This document shows positions 27,005 to 36,501 of a stretch of 58,178 bases of DNA, piece by piece (position 1 is the stretch's first letter; every line of letters begins with the position of its first letter). The translations under genes and the position numbers were made by a program. The notes beneath the pieces are model-generated. The model saw nothing but the letters and a program-made list of their open reading frames with translations, did not search any database and had not been told where the DNA came from. The stretch is taken from assembly GCA_017303505.1 (NCBI GenBank), contig JAFLCP010000033.1, forward strand, positions 1-58,178. The letters run 5' to 3'. Source of the DNA: Planctomycetota bacterium. Its GTDB lineage: Bacteria; Planctomycetota; Planctomycetia; Pirellulales; Pirellulaceae.

Positions 27005-28888
27005 ATGACCCTCCGCAAACGACAATTGGCAACAGCCGCGATGGTACTGATCGGATCGACGGGCTGCGTCATGCCGTGGTTCAAAAAGGATGAACGCACC
27101 GAAGTCCAGAAGAAGGGTGACGAAATCCGGGAGGTGATGGAGAGCGAAGAAAGACCGCACATTATCGGTGAAATTGCAGTAGCTCGCGGTTTGCATTTAG
27201 CCAAAGTCCAAGGTGTTGGGCTTGTGGTGAACCTGCCCAATACAGGTGGTGACCCGCGACCTAGTGAACAGCGTACCACTTTGTTACAAGAAATTCGCAC
27301 GCACGAAATTCCCAAGGCGGATGAGCTGATTGCTTCCCCTTCCACTGCACTTGTGATGGTATCTGCCTGGGTACCGCCAGCGATTCAAAAGAATGCCCGG
27401 ATCGATTTGGTGGTAAAAACCTCTGAAATTTCTGATGCCAAAGGTCTGCAAAGTGGCCAATTGGTCCCCACGCGTTTGCGTGAGTTCCGAACATTGGGTG
27501 GAACGTTGCGACAAAGCGATGTATTCGGAATTGGGGCAGGGCATTTAGTGACCGAAAGCGATGCCACGTTGAAAGTGGAGCCACTGAAGCAATTGCGTGG
27601 TGTGATTCCAGGTGGTGGTCGCATGATGGTCTCACGTGGATTATCGCTGTTAATCAATGATGATTTCAGTCACGTCTTTACCGCTGCGGCAGTTTCCAAG
27701 GCGATTAATGAGCGTTTCTTCAGGTACGATGGATCAACGCGCAAGGGTGCTGCTGTTCCGAAGCGCGATCAAATGATCGAAATCGGCTTGGATCCGAAAT
27801 ATCGTTTGGATCCTCAGCATTACATGAATGTGATCATGTCGTTAGGCTTTTCGGAGAAGGCCAGCGATCGCGCAGCTCGCATCGAGTTGTGTCGTCGGCA
27901 ATTGCATGAGCCAACAACAGCACGTCGCGCCAGTCTGCAATTGGAAGCGATTGGAAAAGAGGGCATTCCCGCATTGATGGAAGGTATGATTGCAGGTAAT
28001 GACGAAATTCGTTTTTACTGTGCCCACGCGCTGGCATATCTCAATGAAGCACGCTGCGTGGAGACCTTAGAGCAACTGACGATTACGCAACCAGCATTTC
28101 GCGCAATGACACTCAATGGTTTAACCATTCTGGATCATTTTGAAGCACAAGAAGCTTTGATTCGTTTGATGCAAGTGCCTGATCCTGAAGTTCGCTACGG
28201 TGCGTTGTGTGCCTTGCGTGAACGCGATCCACGTGAGCCATCGATTCGCGGTATTCAAATGGGTGAAGTCACTCGGGTCGTGCAGATACCGACAAAAGAT
28301 ACACCGATGATTGCGTTTTCCTTATCGAAGTACCCAGAAATCGCCATTTTTGGCGAAGACCCACCGTTGAAAATCCCAACCTTTATCCGCATCAACAGCC
28401 GCATTTTGTTGCGTCCAGATCCATCGGGCGAACTTCGCGTGAGCCGCTTTGAACCGGGTGCAGAAGATCGTATTCAACTGGTTCCTATGACGCTTACCGG
28501 GATGATTCATGGTCTGGTGGAAGTAGGAGCTTCTTATGGTGACGTGACCCTCGCCGTTATGGCTGCTTCAGCTGAAAATGCGATTCCTTATCCGGTGGTC
28601 ATCAATCCTCGACCAGTGGCGGGCCGTACGTTCAACCGCAATGGCAAAGCGGCTTCGCCTTGGGAATTGGCTCCGCAGGGTGGTTCCGAAGATTTGCCAG
28701 TCGATGAAATGGAAATCATCGAAGAAGATGACTCGGAAAGCTTGGATACTGAGAGCTTGGATTCAGAAGAAGCAGAAGTTCTGGAAGTGAAAGCTTACCC
28801 ATGGTGGGATTATCGTTCCTGGACAAGCTGGGGTAGCAGTAAAGAGACTGACACCAACAAAGAGAAGGAATCCTCAACGCTGCGATAG
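27005..28888 (+). CDS. FlgI-related protein with HEAT repeats
   Basis: A 627-residue exported protein. The N-terminus has a hydrophobic segment ending in GSTGC (Cys21), possibly a lipoprotein site, though the lipobox is imperfect. Residues ~50-270 match the flagellar P-ring protein FlgI in pattern: VARGLHLAKVQGVGLVVNL, LVVKTSEISDAKGLQSGQL and GGTLRQSDVFGIGAGH. Residues ~285-400 are HEAT-like helical repeats, absent from classical FlgI. The C-terminal ~60 residues are very acidic, then Trp-rich (WWDYRSWTSWG). No other flagellar gene is nearby. It sits 47 nt upstream of smc on the same strand. A role as an outer-membrane or envelope ring is possible but unproven. Confidence 0.85.
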   Translation: MTLRKRQLATAAMVLIGSTGCVMPWFKKDERTEVQKKGDEIREVMESEERPHIIGEIAVARGLHLAKVQGVGLVVNLPNTGGDPRPSEQRTTLLQEIRTHEIPKADELIASPSTALVMVSAWVPPAIQKNARIDLVVKTSEISDAKGLQSGQLVPTRLREFRTLGGTLRQSDVFGIGAGHLVTESDATLKVEPLKQLRGVIPGGGRMMVSRGLSLLINDDFSHVFTAAAVSKAINERFFRYDGSTRKGAAVPKRDQMIEIGLDPKYRLDPQHYMNVIMSLGFSEKASDRAARIELCRRQLHEPTTARRASLQLEAIGKEGIPALMEGMIAGNDEIRFYCAHALAYLNEARCVETLEQLTITQPAFRAMTLNGLTILDHFEAQEALIRLMQVPDPEVRYGALCALRERDPREPSIRGIQMGEVTRVVQIPTKDTPMIAFSLSKYPEIAIFGEDPPLKIPTFIRINSRILLRPDPSGELRVSRFEPGAEDRIQLVPMTLTGMIHGLVEVGASYGDVTLAVMAASAENAIPYPVVINPRPVAGRTFNRNGKAASPWELAPQGGSEDLPVDEMEIIEEDDSESLDTESLDSEEAEVLEVKAYPWWDYRSWTSWGSSKETDTNKEKESSTLR

Positions 28889-28935
28889 TAGATTACTGAG
28901 GCGTTTGAGGAAGGGGTGAGGTAGGCGATACTGCA

Positions 28936-31900
28936 ATGCTGAAGGCCTTAGAACTAGCTGGCTTTAAGAGTTTCGCCGAGAAAACTCGCTTCGAGTTTCC
29001 GGATGGGATCACGGTGATCGTTGGTCCCAACGGTAGCGGTAAGTCCAATGTCGTCGATGCGATCAAGTGGGTATTGGGTGCCCAGAGCGCTAAGGCTTTG
29101 CGCGGCCAGGATATGGCCGACGTGATCTTCAAAGGTGCCGCAGGTGGCTCACGCAAGCCAGCCAATACAGCTGAAGCGACCCTTGTCTTTGATAACAGTC
29201 AAAACAATTTCCCCGTTGATACCCCCGAAGTCCATGTCACTCGCCGCGTATATCGCAGCGGGGAAGGGGAGTACCTCATCAATGGTCAACCTTGCCGACT
29301 CAAGGACATCAAAGACCTCTTTCGCGGGACAGGCGTGGGCGTCGATGCTTATAGCTTGATCGAGCAGGGTAAAGTCGATCGCATGCTGCAAGCGTCGGCC
29401 AAGGATCGACGCATCATTTTTGAAGAAGCCGCGGGGATCAGTCGCTACAAGGCAAAACGAGTTGAAGCGGAACGACGCCTACAACGCGTAGAGCAGAATT
29501 TGTTGCGATTAAGCGACTTGGTACGCGAGATGGAAGAACGTCTCCATCGGTTGCAGTCTCAAGCCAGCAAGGCGCAGCGTTATCGCGCCATGAATGAACG
29601 GTTGCAGATCCTGCGAACGCAAATGGCAGTCGCTGACTGGAAAGCCATCGTTGCTCAGTGCGAAAAGGTTGAACGCGACCTGGAATCGCTTCGCAAAGAT
29701 GAAACTCAGCTGAGCGAAACACTAACGCATTGTTTGGCAAGAATTCAGTCGACCGAACTGGAAATGCACGAGATCGGTCGCGAAGCTGGTGCAGTTGAAC
29801 AATTGTTGCGTGGAACTCAACAGAGTTTGGTCGAGGTTAACAGTCAACAAAAGTCGCAATGGCAACGTCGCACAGAATGCGATGAAGAGATTGGACGTAT
29901 ACGCAATAAATTGTTAGCGCTGCGACAAAAAGCGGATGTGGCTCAAGTCCAAGTATCGCAGATGCATGAAGAAGTCGTGCAGGCACGCAAAGCTGTCGCG
30001 CAGGCTCGCCAAAAATCAGATCGTGCAGCCACGGATCTACAAGAAGTTGAGACCAAGGCTCAGTCTTATCAGAGCGAATTGGATAGTACACGAAAACGTT
30101 ATCTCGACCATCTCAATGAAGCCTCGCAACAGAACGTATTGATCTCAGGCCAAGAATCGCAATTGGCCGAATTGCAAAAGCTGTTGAGCAGCCTACAACG
30201 CAAATTGGAAAAGGCAGATCTCAACGAGCAAGAAGCGAAAATTGAAGCCCAACAAGCTGATACCAAACTGCAAGAGTTATCCGTCGGTGCAGAAGAAGCT
30301 CAGCAATTGTTTGATGCGGCTCAGCATCAACTAGAAGAAGCTCGCAAGGTTCTATCGCGCCGTCAGGAAGATGCGGCTGCACTCCAAGGAAGATTGGAAG
30401 GGGCACGTGAACGGTTGGTCGTGCTTGAAGAGCTTGACCGACAACAAGATGGCGTTGGTCTGGGTACGAAACGGCTCTTGCAACTCTCGAAAGAAGAGAA
30501 TGTTGCACCCTGGAATAGCATTCGCGGTATCGTAGCTGAGATGATCGAAGTCGATATTCATCTGGCGCCTTTAGTTGACGTTACTTTAGGAGGGATGTCC
30601 CAAGCGATCGTTCTGGCCGATGCGCAATTGTTGCATGCGATTCGCGATGGTGAGTTGCAGGTCGATGGCAAAGTAACCCTGTTGCGTCTGGATCGCATTC
30701 CAACTCGACGTATGGGCGATCGAATTCAACTGGATGGCTTACGAGGAGTGATCGGACGAGCAGACCGTTTGGTCCATTTCGCACCAGAATACGAGACCTT
30801 GATGCGTCATTTGCTAGGTACGACCTGGTTTGTCGACAACTTGGCAACGGCATTAGACTTGAATCATTTTCGCGGAGCCGGGTTACGTTTTGTCACAGCA
30901 GCCGGCCAACTCATTGACAGCGATGGCACAGTCACGATCGGTGCCGCACAAGCGACTCTGGGCTTGGTGGCGCGACGCAGTGAAATGTTGGCAGCCCGCA
31001 ATGAGATTCAGCACTACTCCTATCAATTGCGAACGGCACATCAAGAAATCGAGCGGCTCCAGGACAACATCGATCAAACGGCTCGGCAGTTACGTCGTTT
31101 GGACCAATCGAATCGAGCTCGGCAAGAGGCTCGGGCACAACAAAAGCTCGTGGCCGACAGCGCTCGATTCCGTTTGCAGCAGCTTGAAACGTTGCGACGT
31201 TCCGCTCACCACGAGGTGAGCGAAGCCACAGAGCAACAGCAAGTGGTTATGGAAGCTTTGCGGATGGCGCAAACCGAACAGGCGCGATTGCGTGATGTGA
31301 TTGGAGATTTAGAGAGCCAATTGCAACAAGCTCAAAGTGGTGCTCAGGATCTGGAAAGCGAACGCAAGAAGTTGCAGCAAGTTGCACTCGATCGGCGAGT
31401 CGAGATGGCTAAATGCGAGCAACGGTTAGATCATCTGGAATCTATTCTGAAACAAGTGACGCGGGATCAGGACGAACGGCAACAAGCTGTTGGAGAAGTC
31501 CGTCAACAATTGCTTGAGCATGAGCGCAAGACAGCCCGCATCGATTTGCAAATCCTTGAGTACACATCACAGATTGCCTATTTAACTCAAGCTAAAGAAC
31601 AACATGCAGATCAATTAGCCACCATGGCGTTACAAGCACAAGGTGTGCGGTCACGTCGTCAGGCAGAGCAAAAGGAAAAAGAGAGTTTAGAGCGCAAGCA
31701 AAACAAGCTGAATGATCAGATAGCCAAGATGATGGTGGAACTCGAACGTCATCAAATGAATGGGACGCAGCTTCGCCAACGCATGCAAGAAGATTATGCG
31801 TTGGATCTCAGCGATGAGAGTTTGGTGACCACGACGGAGGCGTTAGAGAATCGGTCCGCAGCAGAGGAAGAAGCGAGCAAGTTGCGCCAAGACATTGCAT

Positions 31901-32559
31901 CGGTGGGTGCTGTCAATATGGAAGCTCTGCATGAGCTAGATCAAGAACAACAGAAGTTTGATGAGTTGAACAGCCAGTACATGGATCTAAAGAATGCGAA
32001 AGAAGGATTAGAGAAAATAATTCAACGTATTGATCAAGATAGTCGTCGGTTGTTTCAAGAAACGTTGGAAGCGATTCGCACCAATTTCCAAATGCTGTAT
32101 CGCAAGAGCTTTGGCGGTGGTAATGCGGACCTTGTGTTGATTGAAGGTAATGAAGAGCGTGAACCTGGCGTGGAGATCATCGCGACGCCGCCAGGCAAAA
32201 CGGCCTTGAGCAATTCGTTGCTGAGCGGTGGAGAAAAAGCTTTAACGGCAGTGGCTTTGCTGTTGGCGATTTTCCAATTCCGCCCTAGTCCATTTTGTGT
32301 GTTGGACGAAGTGGATGCACCGTTTGATGAGGCGAATATTGGACGATTTGTTAAAGTGTTAGAAGAGTTCTTGGATTCGACGAAGTTCATTGTGGTAACC
32401 CATTCCAAGAAGACTATGACTGCAGCCACAACTCTGTATGGTGTGACGATGGAAGAGTCGGGGGTATCTAAGAAGGTTGCGGTCAAGTTTGAGGAGGTGG
32501 GCGAAGATGGTCAAATCCTCTCCGCCCCTAGTGCCGGTTCTGCACGGCGTGCCGCTTAG
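28936..32559 (+). CDS. smc: Chromosome segregation protein SMC
   Basis: A 1,207-residue ATPase that compacts and segregates DNA as a dimer. Walker A is GPNGSGKSN at residues 30-38, and the Q-loop region follows (KWVLGAQSAKALRG). Coiled coil spans roughly 165-500, the hinge about 520-650 (with the GLRGVIGRADRLV segment), a second coil about 670-1010, and the C-terminal head carries the signature LLSGGEKAL (~1095) and Walker B CVLDEVDAPFDEAN. All ATPase motifs are intact and the length is normal. No scpA or scpB is in the window. The start at 28936 matches the family N-terminus (MLKALELAGFKSF). Confidence 0.98.
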   Translation: MLKALELAGFKSFAEKTRFEFPDGITVIVGPNGSGKSNVVDAIKWVLGAQSAKALRGQDMADVIFKGAAGGSRKPANTAEATLVFDNSQNNFPVDTPEVHVTRRVYRSGEGEYLINGQPCRLKDIKDLFRGTGVGVDAYSLIEQGKVDRMLQASAKDRRIIFEEAAGISRYKAKRVEAERRLQRVEQNLLRLSDLVREMEERLHRLQSQASKAQRYRAMNERLQILRTQMAVADWKAIVAQCEKVERDLESLRKDETQLSETLTHCLARIQSTELEMHEIGREAGAVEQLLRGTQQSLVEVNSQQKSQWQRRTECDEEIGRIRNKLLALRQKADVAQVQVSQMHEEVVQARKAVAQARQKSDRAATDLQEVETKAQSYQSELDSTRKRYLDHLNEASQQNVLISGQESQLAELQKLLSSLQRKLEKADLNEQEAKIEAQQADTKLQELSVGAEEAQQLFDAAQHQLEEARKVLSRRQEDAAALQGRLEGARERLVVLEELDRQQDGVGLGTKRLLQLSKEENVAPWNSIRGIVAEMIEVDIHLAPLVDVTLGGMSQAIVLADAQLLHAIRDGELQVDGKVTLLRLDRIPTRRMGDRIQLDGLRGVIGRADRLVHFAPEYETLMRHLLGTTWFVDNLATALDLNHFRGAGLRFVTAAGQLIDSDGTVTIGAAQATLGLVARRSEMLAARNEIQHYSYQLRTAHQEIERLQDNIDQTARQLRRLDQSNRARQEARAQQKLVADSARFRLQQLETLRRSAHHEVSEATEQQQVVMEALRMAQTEQARLRDVIGDLESQLQQAQSGAQDLESERKKLQQVALDRRVEMAKCEQRLDHLESILKQVTRDQDERQQAVGEVRQQLLEHERKTARIDLQILEYTSQIAYLTQAKEQHADQLATMALQAQGVRSRRQAEQKEKESLERKQNKLNDQIAKMMVELERHQMNGTQLRQRMQEDYALDLSDESLVTTTEALENRSAAEEEASKLRQDIASVGAVNMEALHELDQEQQKFDELNSQYMDLKNAKEGLEKIIQRIDQDSRRLFQETLEAIRTNFQMLYRKSFGGGNADLVLIEGNEEREPGVEIIATPPGKTALSNSLLSGGEKALTAVALLLAIFQFRPSPFCVLDEVDAPFDEANIGRFVKVLEEFLDSTKFIVVTHSKKTMTAATTLYGVTMEESGVSKKVAVKFEEVGEDGQILSAPSAGSARRAA

Positions 32560-33301
32560 GCCGTCTTCACCGATTATTCATCCACTTTTCAGGTACATTC
32601 GCCGGAAAGTTAGGGAAAAGTGAAGGTGGGATCAAAGCGATTGTGGGTCAACTGCCGATTTTCCTCCATGAGAAGCTGATTACGATCGAGACGATCACAC
32701 TCAGGGAGATGGAAAGTACAGCAGTTCCTGCTGTTCCGACCATTCTCTTTAAAGTGAAGGGTGGTTTCGAATCGAAAACAGTCTTCGGACAGCTTGTAAC
32801 GTGCAGTCACATCTGATGGGATGGACAACGGCACGCCTAGAAGCTGCCAGTTCGGGGGGCAATTCGTTCGACGTGATCTTCGTGTCACGGCCACTGCTTG
32901 CGCAGGAAATTCGGGATTACGTCTCGAAATGCGCGGAGTGTCTACCCGTAAGCGGTACCGGCAACGGCACCGTGTCTGGCTGGAATTCTGGTGTGACTTG
33001 GTCTATTCCAAGTGGATTGCCCTTCGTATGGGGGTGCGGAGTGCGATTTCGAAGTTGTGACGGTAACGTTGCGAATTGTCGCAACGATAGGGGATGTTCT
33101 CACGAGCTGAACCTGAGCCACCTAGAAGCCATGGATGGAAAGCCCTGACCCAGTTGTCTGTCGCGGACTTCGATTCTCACCTCGAAGCCTCGTCGGTTTC
33201 TGGCGAAAAACGCGGTAGGCAGGGGCAAACAATGCTGATTGCAATCCCAGGACGGGAGGGCACAGCAACAAGAGACTACGAAAGTAACGGAGATCCCTCA
33301 T
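32560..33301. other. Long intergenic region, no convincing gene
   Basis: About 740 bp separate smc from the HTH regulator, unusually long for this window. Short frames exist on both strands. A minus-strand frame at 32610-32894 has a fairly protein-like translation (RLDRNQLLMEEN); its open frame extends to about 33005 without a good start. None can be supported. An 8 bp perfect hairpin lies at 33067-33086. The 240 bp before the regulator may hold a long leader. I see no tRNA, tmRNA, SRP or RNase P RNA hallmark. Confidence 0.45.
33067..33086. other. Perfect 8 bp hairpin upstream of the HTH regulator
   Basis: CGTTGCGA (33067-33074) and TCGCAACG (33079-33086) pair perfectly around the loop ATTG. 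No T-run follows, so it is not a typical terminator. It lies 215 bp upstream of the regulator start and could be a processing or regulatory stem in a long 5' leader. Confidence 0.6.
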
Positions 33302-33874
33302 ATGAAGGTGTTCACCACAGGACAGGTCGCAAAGATCTGCAAAGTGGCCCCTCGAACTGTTAGCAAATGGTTCGATTCAGGCCGCCTCAAAGGGTATCGA
33401 ATTCCAGGATCGCAAGATCGTCGGATTCCGCGAGAGTACCTAATCAAGTTTCTGAAAGAGCATGGAATGCCTCTTGGAGACTTGGAAGATGAGGCAATGG
33501 CCAAGGTCTTGATCGTCGCCCAAGACCAAGTGTTGATTGAAAACCTAAAACGCGAACTGCCTTTGGAGAAATCCTTCAAAGTCGCCGTCGCATCGAGCGG
33601 GTTTGAAGCCGGCATCCAAGCCGAAAGCTTCAACCCAGATTGCATGATCGTTGACTTCTCCATCGGAAAAGTTGAAGCTCTGCAGATTTGTCAGAACTTG
33701 CGAAAGAACATTGATTTCTCGGAAATCATTCTGATTGCATTGTTGCCAGATGACGGCAATGTGATGAGTTTTGATCGTTCCAGCATCAACGAAACTTTCA
33801 AGAAGCCATTCGATGCTCGCTTGCTAGCCGAACGCTTGCGAACTTTGATCGGCAACAAGAAAGAGCTAGTATAA
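33302..33874 (+). CDS. HTH (excisionase-like) regulator with receiver-like domain
   Basis: A 190-residue protein. Residues 1-58 form an excisionase/MerR-type helix-turn-helix (TGQVAKICKVAPRTVSKWF, then RIPGSQDRRIPREYL). Residues ~67-185 look like a response-regulator receiver: KVLIVAQDQ strand, MIVDFSIG with the presumed phospho-acceptor Asp, and the conserved Lys in FKKPFD. The usual acidic pair after strand 1 is reduced to AQD and the switch Thr/Ser position reads IALLP, so phosphorylation may be lost or altered. I chose ATG 33302, with a CGGAG site upstream, over an earlier frame start at 33239 that adds a non-conserved tail. A strong terminator follows about 100 bp downstream. Confidence 0.88.
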   Translation: MKVFTTGQVAKICKVAPRTVSKWFDSGRLKGYRIPGSQDRRIPREYLIKFLKEHGMPLGDLEDEAMAKVLIVAQDQVLIENLKRELPLEKSFKVAVASSGFEAGIQAESFNPDCMIVDFSIGKVEALQICQNLRKNIDFSEIILIALLPDDGNVMSFDRSSINETFKKPFDARLLAERLRTLIGNKKELV

Positions 33875-33970
33875 TTCGTTCGGGTCTCCGCAAGGTGGCT
33901 CTGGAGCCGTTGGAGAACGCAGCGATCCCCGCCTAGTAAAGTTGCGATCAACAATTGCTACATGCATAAG

Positions 33971-34007
33971 AAAACCCTGTTTTGCTGACGCGAAACAGGG
34001 TTTTTTT
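33971..34007 (+). terminator. Rho-independent terminator of the HTH regulator gene
   Basis: The stem CCCTGTTT (33975-33982) pairs with AAACAGGG (33993-34000). It is preceded by AAAA and followed by seven Ts, with a 10-base loop. It ends the regulator transcript about 100 bp after its stop codon. Confidence 0.92.
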
Positions 34008-34130
34008 CGTTTTCTAGTGCAGCCTGCGGGCAACCTTTCCGCAAATCAGCCTTGTTTTCCGGTTAAGTTGCCAGGAGTTTTACGGTCCACCCCCTAGTGT
34101 CATGGCTGTTTTTGGCGAAACTTACGGCCA

Positions 34131-34137
34131 AAGGAGA
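34131..34137 (+). promoter_or_regulatory. Ribosome binding site of moaC
   Basis: AAGGAGA lies ten bases before the ATG at 34148. It is the strongest such site noted here and decides the moaC start. Confidence 0.8.
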
Positions 34138-34147
34138 GCCGATTTCC

Positions 34148-34651
34148 ATGCAACCGCCCCCCCTCAGCCACCTCGATGAATCTGGGCAAGCTCACATGGT
34201 TGATGTTGGTGATAAGCCAATATCCCGCCGCGAAGCTGTCGCCGAAGGTTTCGTATCGATGTCTCTTGAGGCGGCCAATGCCATACGTGAGCGAACTGCT
34301 GCCAAAGGCGACGTCTTGCAAATCGCAACGATCGCTGCCATCCAAGCAGCCAAACAAACTTCGCAATGGATTCCATTGTGCCACATTGTCCCACTAGATC
34401 ATGTAGGCATCGAGTTTCATTGGGTTTCTGAAACTCAATTACGGGTCCAGGCGACGGTGCGCACACATGGCAAAACGGGAGTCGAAATGGAGGCTCTCAC
34501 CTCCGTCTCAGCAGCCACTCTCACTATTTACGATATGTGCAAGAGCGTTGACCGCAGTATGGTCATCCGCAACATCCAGCTTGTGTCCAAGATGGGTGGA
34601 ACGCGCGGGCCCTTTGCTCGTCCCACATCTGAATCGAGTGCTGAGTCATAG
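34148..34651 (+). CDS. moaC: Cyclic pyranopterin monophosphate synthase
   Basis: A 167-residue cytosolic enzyme of molybdenum cofactor synthesis. With MoaA it converts GTP to cyclic pyranopterin monophosphate. Family motifs are AAKGDVLQIATIAAIQAAK, the His of IPLCHIVPL, GVEMEALTSVSAA and the catalytic region MCKSVDRSM. Length is normal. The frame extends upstream to 34097, but the ATG at 34148 has a strong AAGGAGA site and matches the family start. The polyprenyl synthase gene begins 15 nt downstream. No other mo genes are in the window. Confidence 0.96.
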   Translation: MQPPPLSHLDESGQAHMVDVGDKPISRREAVAEGFVSMSLEAANAIRERTAAKGDVLQIATIAAIQAAKQTSQWIPLCHIVPLDHVGIEFHWVSETQLRVQATVRTHGKTGVEMEALTSVSAATLTIYDMCKSVDRSMVIRNIQLVSKMGGTRGPFARPTSESSAES

Positions 34652-34666
34652 GACTGGGAATATCCG

Positions 34667-35701
34667 ATGAACATCCCGATGAAATCATTGCCCGCATCTC
34701 CGGTGCCTCAATTGCAAGACACACCTCCGACAATCGATGTCGCTCGAGCGCTTTCGCCGGTCCGCAACGACTTGCAAAAAGTTGAACAACTGCTGCGAGC
34801 ATCCATGCGAAGCAACGATCCATATGCGGATGCCTTGATCGGTTACAGTTGGTCTTTAGGTGGCAAAAGACTAAGGCCTTCTCTTGCTCTGCTCACGGCA
34901 CAAGCGACGGGCCATGTCAATGAAACGACGCTCCGCTTGGCCACGGTTGTTGAGTTGATCCACACCGCCACCCTCGTGCACGATGATGTTCTGGATGGCG
35001 CAAGCATGCGCCGCAACATGCCAACCGTGCACACTCAATGGGATACTAACTGTAGTATCTTGCTCGGCGATTTCTTATTCACTGAAGCTTATTATCAAGC
35101 CTCTTTGTGCGACTCGCCGATCCCCAGTCGTTGGATCGGGGCAGCTGCCAAACAAACTTGCGAGGGTGAAATAAGACAACGCGGCACCATCGATCATTGG
35201 AATCTGCATGTCGAATCGTACCTCGATATTTTGCGAGCCAAAACGGCCGAATTGTGCGCCGTATCTACGGCCCTGGGGGCATGGAGCACAGGAGCAACAA
35301 CCGAAACTACAGAAGCGGCAGAACGTTTCGGAAGATATCTGGGGTTAGCATTTCAGATTTATGATGACTGGCTCGACCTATGGGGCGACGATAAGCTGGT
35401 CGGCAAATCGCTAGGCACCGATCTACAAACGGGCAAGCCAACTCTACCCATCCTGCATCTATTGAGCGATTGTTCGGACAAAGATCGCCCCAAGATTCTC
35501 TCCATACTTCACGGCGATGCTGGGGAACGTATGACTCAATTACGTCCCTGGCTCGACCACGCAAATGCTTCTGAATTCACGCTCGAATTCGCCAAGAAGT
35601 TTGTAAGGCAAGCGCTGGTGGAACTACAAAACCTTCCTCCATCGCAAGCCACTGACAGCCTCCGCGCTCTGACGTATTACAGCGTGAATCGACCGAAATA
35701 A
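34667..35701 (+). CDS. Polyprenyl diphosphate synthase
   Basis: A 344-residue trans-isoprenyl diphosphate synthase that condenses isopentenyl diphosphate units into a long-chain prenyl diphosphate, used for quinone or other isoprenoid tails. The first aspartate-rich motif is DDVLD (HDDVLDGASMRR) and the second is DDWLD (YDDWLDLWGDD). GGKRLRPSLALL, the Gln/Lys substrate-binding segments and KTAEL are also present. Chain length cannot be set by eye; the residues before the first motif (LIHTATLVH) are small, consistent with a long product. It starts 15 nt after moaC and likely shares its transcript. It is convergent with nrdR. Confidence 0.93.
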   Translation: MNIPMKSLPASPVPQLQDTPPTIDVARALSPVRNDLQKVEQLLRASMRSNDPYADALIGYSWSLGGKRLRPSLALLTAQATGHVNETTLRLATVVELIHTATLVHDDVLDGASMRRNMPTVHTQWDTNCSILLGDFLFTEAYYQASLCDSPIPSRWIGAAAKQTCEGEIRQRGTIDHWNLHVESYLDILRAKTAELCAVSTALGAWSTGATTETTEAAERFGRYLGLAFQIYDDWLDLWGDDKLVGKSLGTDLQTGKPTLPILHLLSDCSDKDRPKILSILHGDAGERMTQLRPWLDHANASEFTLEFAKKFVRQALVELQNLPPSQATDSLRALTYYSVNRPK

Positions 35702-35764
35702 CCGGTCGGCAAATTTTGCTCACACGATACTTCATGCTCGAATGCCAAGAGACTTCGAGACGCT

Positions 35765-36268
35765 CTAGGATTCGTCGTCAGCTCCGGGCCGCTCCGTTAA
35801 AGGATCAACTCGCTTCTTGGGTCGCATGATCGGACGCAACTCCGACACAAAGTCGTTGAGATCTTTGAACTCGCGATAGACACTCGCGAAACGAACATAG
35901 GCGACTTGATCGAGCTCAGCCAAATGCCGCATCACAATCTCACCGATCGCGACGCTTGGAACCTCATCTTCATACTCTTGATAGATCTCAGCCTCGACCA
36001 GCGAGACGATCTTCCGAATTTGCTCGGCACTGATAGGCCGTTTCCAACAAGCGCGTTCTAAACCACGCGAGATTTTTTCGCGAGAGAATGGCTCGCGCAC
36101 ATTTCCCTTTTTGATGACGGCAATCGTCGACTCTTCAACACGTTCGTAGGTTGTGAAACGCCGCTGGCAATGGTTGCACATGCGTCGGCGACGAATGGAA
36201 CGACCATCTTCCGATGCTCTCGAATCTAGCACTCGATCGTTATCTGCATCGCAATACGGACACCGCAT
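35765..36268 (-). CDS. nrdR: Transcriptional repressor NrdR
   Basis: A 167-residue regulator that represses ribonucleotide reductase genes in response to ATP/dATP. The zinc ribbon is CPYC ... CNHC in the first 35 residues, followed by the basic RRRRMC/RRFTTYE motif. The ATP-cone domain spans ~45-140 (VIKKGNVREPFSREKISRGL, VASVYREFKDL-type end). Length is slightly above average because of a charged tail (KKRVDPLTERPGADD). No nrd gene is present in the window, so its targets lie elsewhere. It is convergent with the polyprenyl synthase gene. Confidence 0.97.
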   Translation of the reverse strand: MRCPYCDADNDRVLDSRASEDGRSIRRRRMCNHCQRRFTTYERVEESTIAVIKKGNVREPFSREKISRGLERACWKRPISAEQIRKIVSLVEAEIYQEYEDEVPSVAIGEIVMRHLAELDQVAYVRFASVYREFKDLNDFVSELRPIMRPKKRVDPLTERPGADDES

Positions 36269-36501
36269 AGATTACGCAACCGTTCCTTCGAATGATCTAC
36301 TGACTGATCTGCTGAACCGTGATCCATCTTCAGATATGCTGTGGTTCACAACCACACCATCATCCCCCACATCGTACGGAATTCTGGCGGAATTGAAACC
36401 TGACAAGGTCCACTTTTAGCCTTGAATCGGATAACATATCGGCTATTTCAATTGCTTGCATAGCCAACTTGGTACTATTTTCACACAGAGATGGGCTCAA
36501 T

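Noticed and set aside
27005-28888. A flagellar operon around the FlgI-like gene
   Set aside because: No other flagellar gene occurs in the window and the neighbours are smc and DUF1549; only the FlgI-like domain is supported.
32801-33148. Plus-strand frames in the smc to HTH gap
   Set aside because: Two overlapping frames in different phases, both with Cys/Gly/Arg-rich random-looking translations and no ribosome-binding sites.
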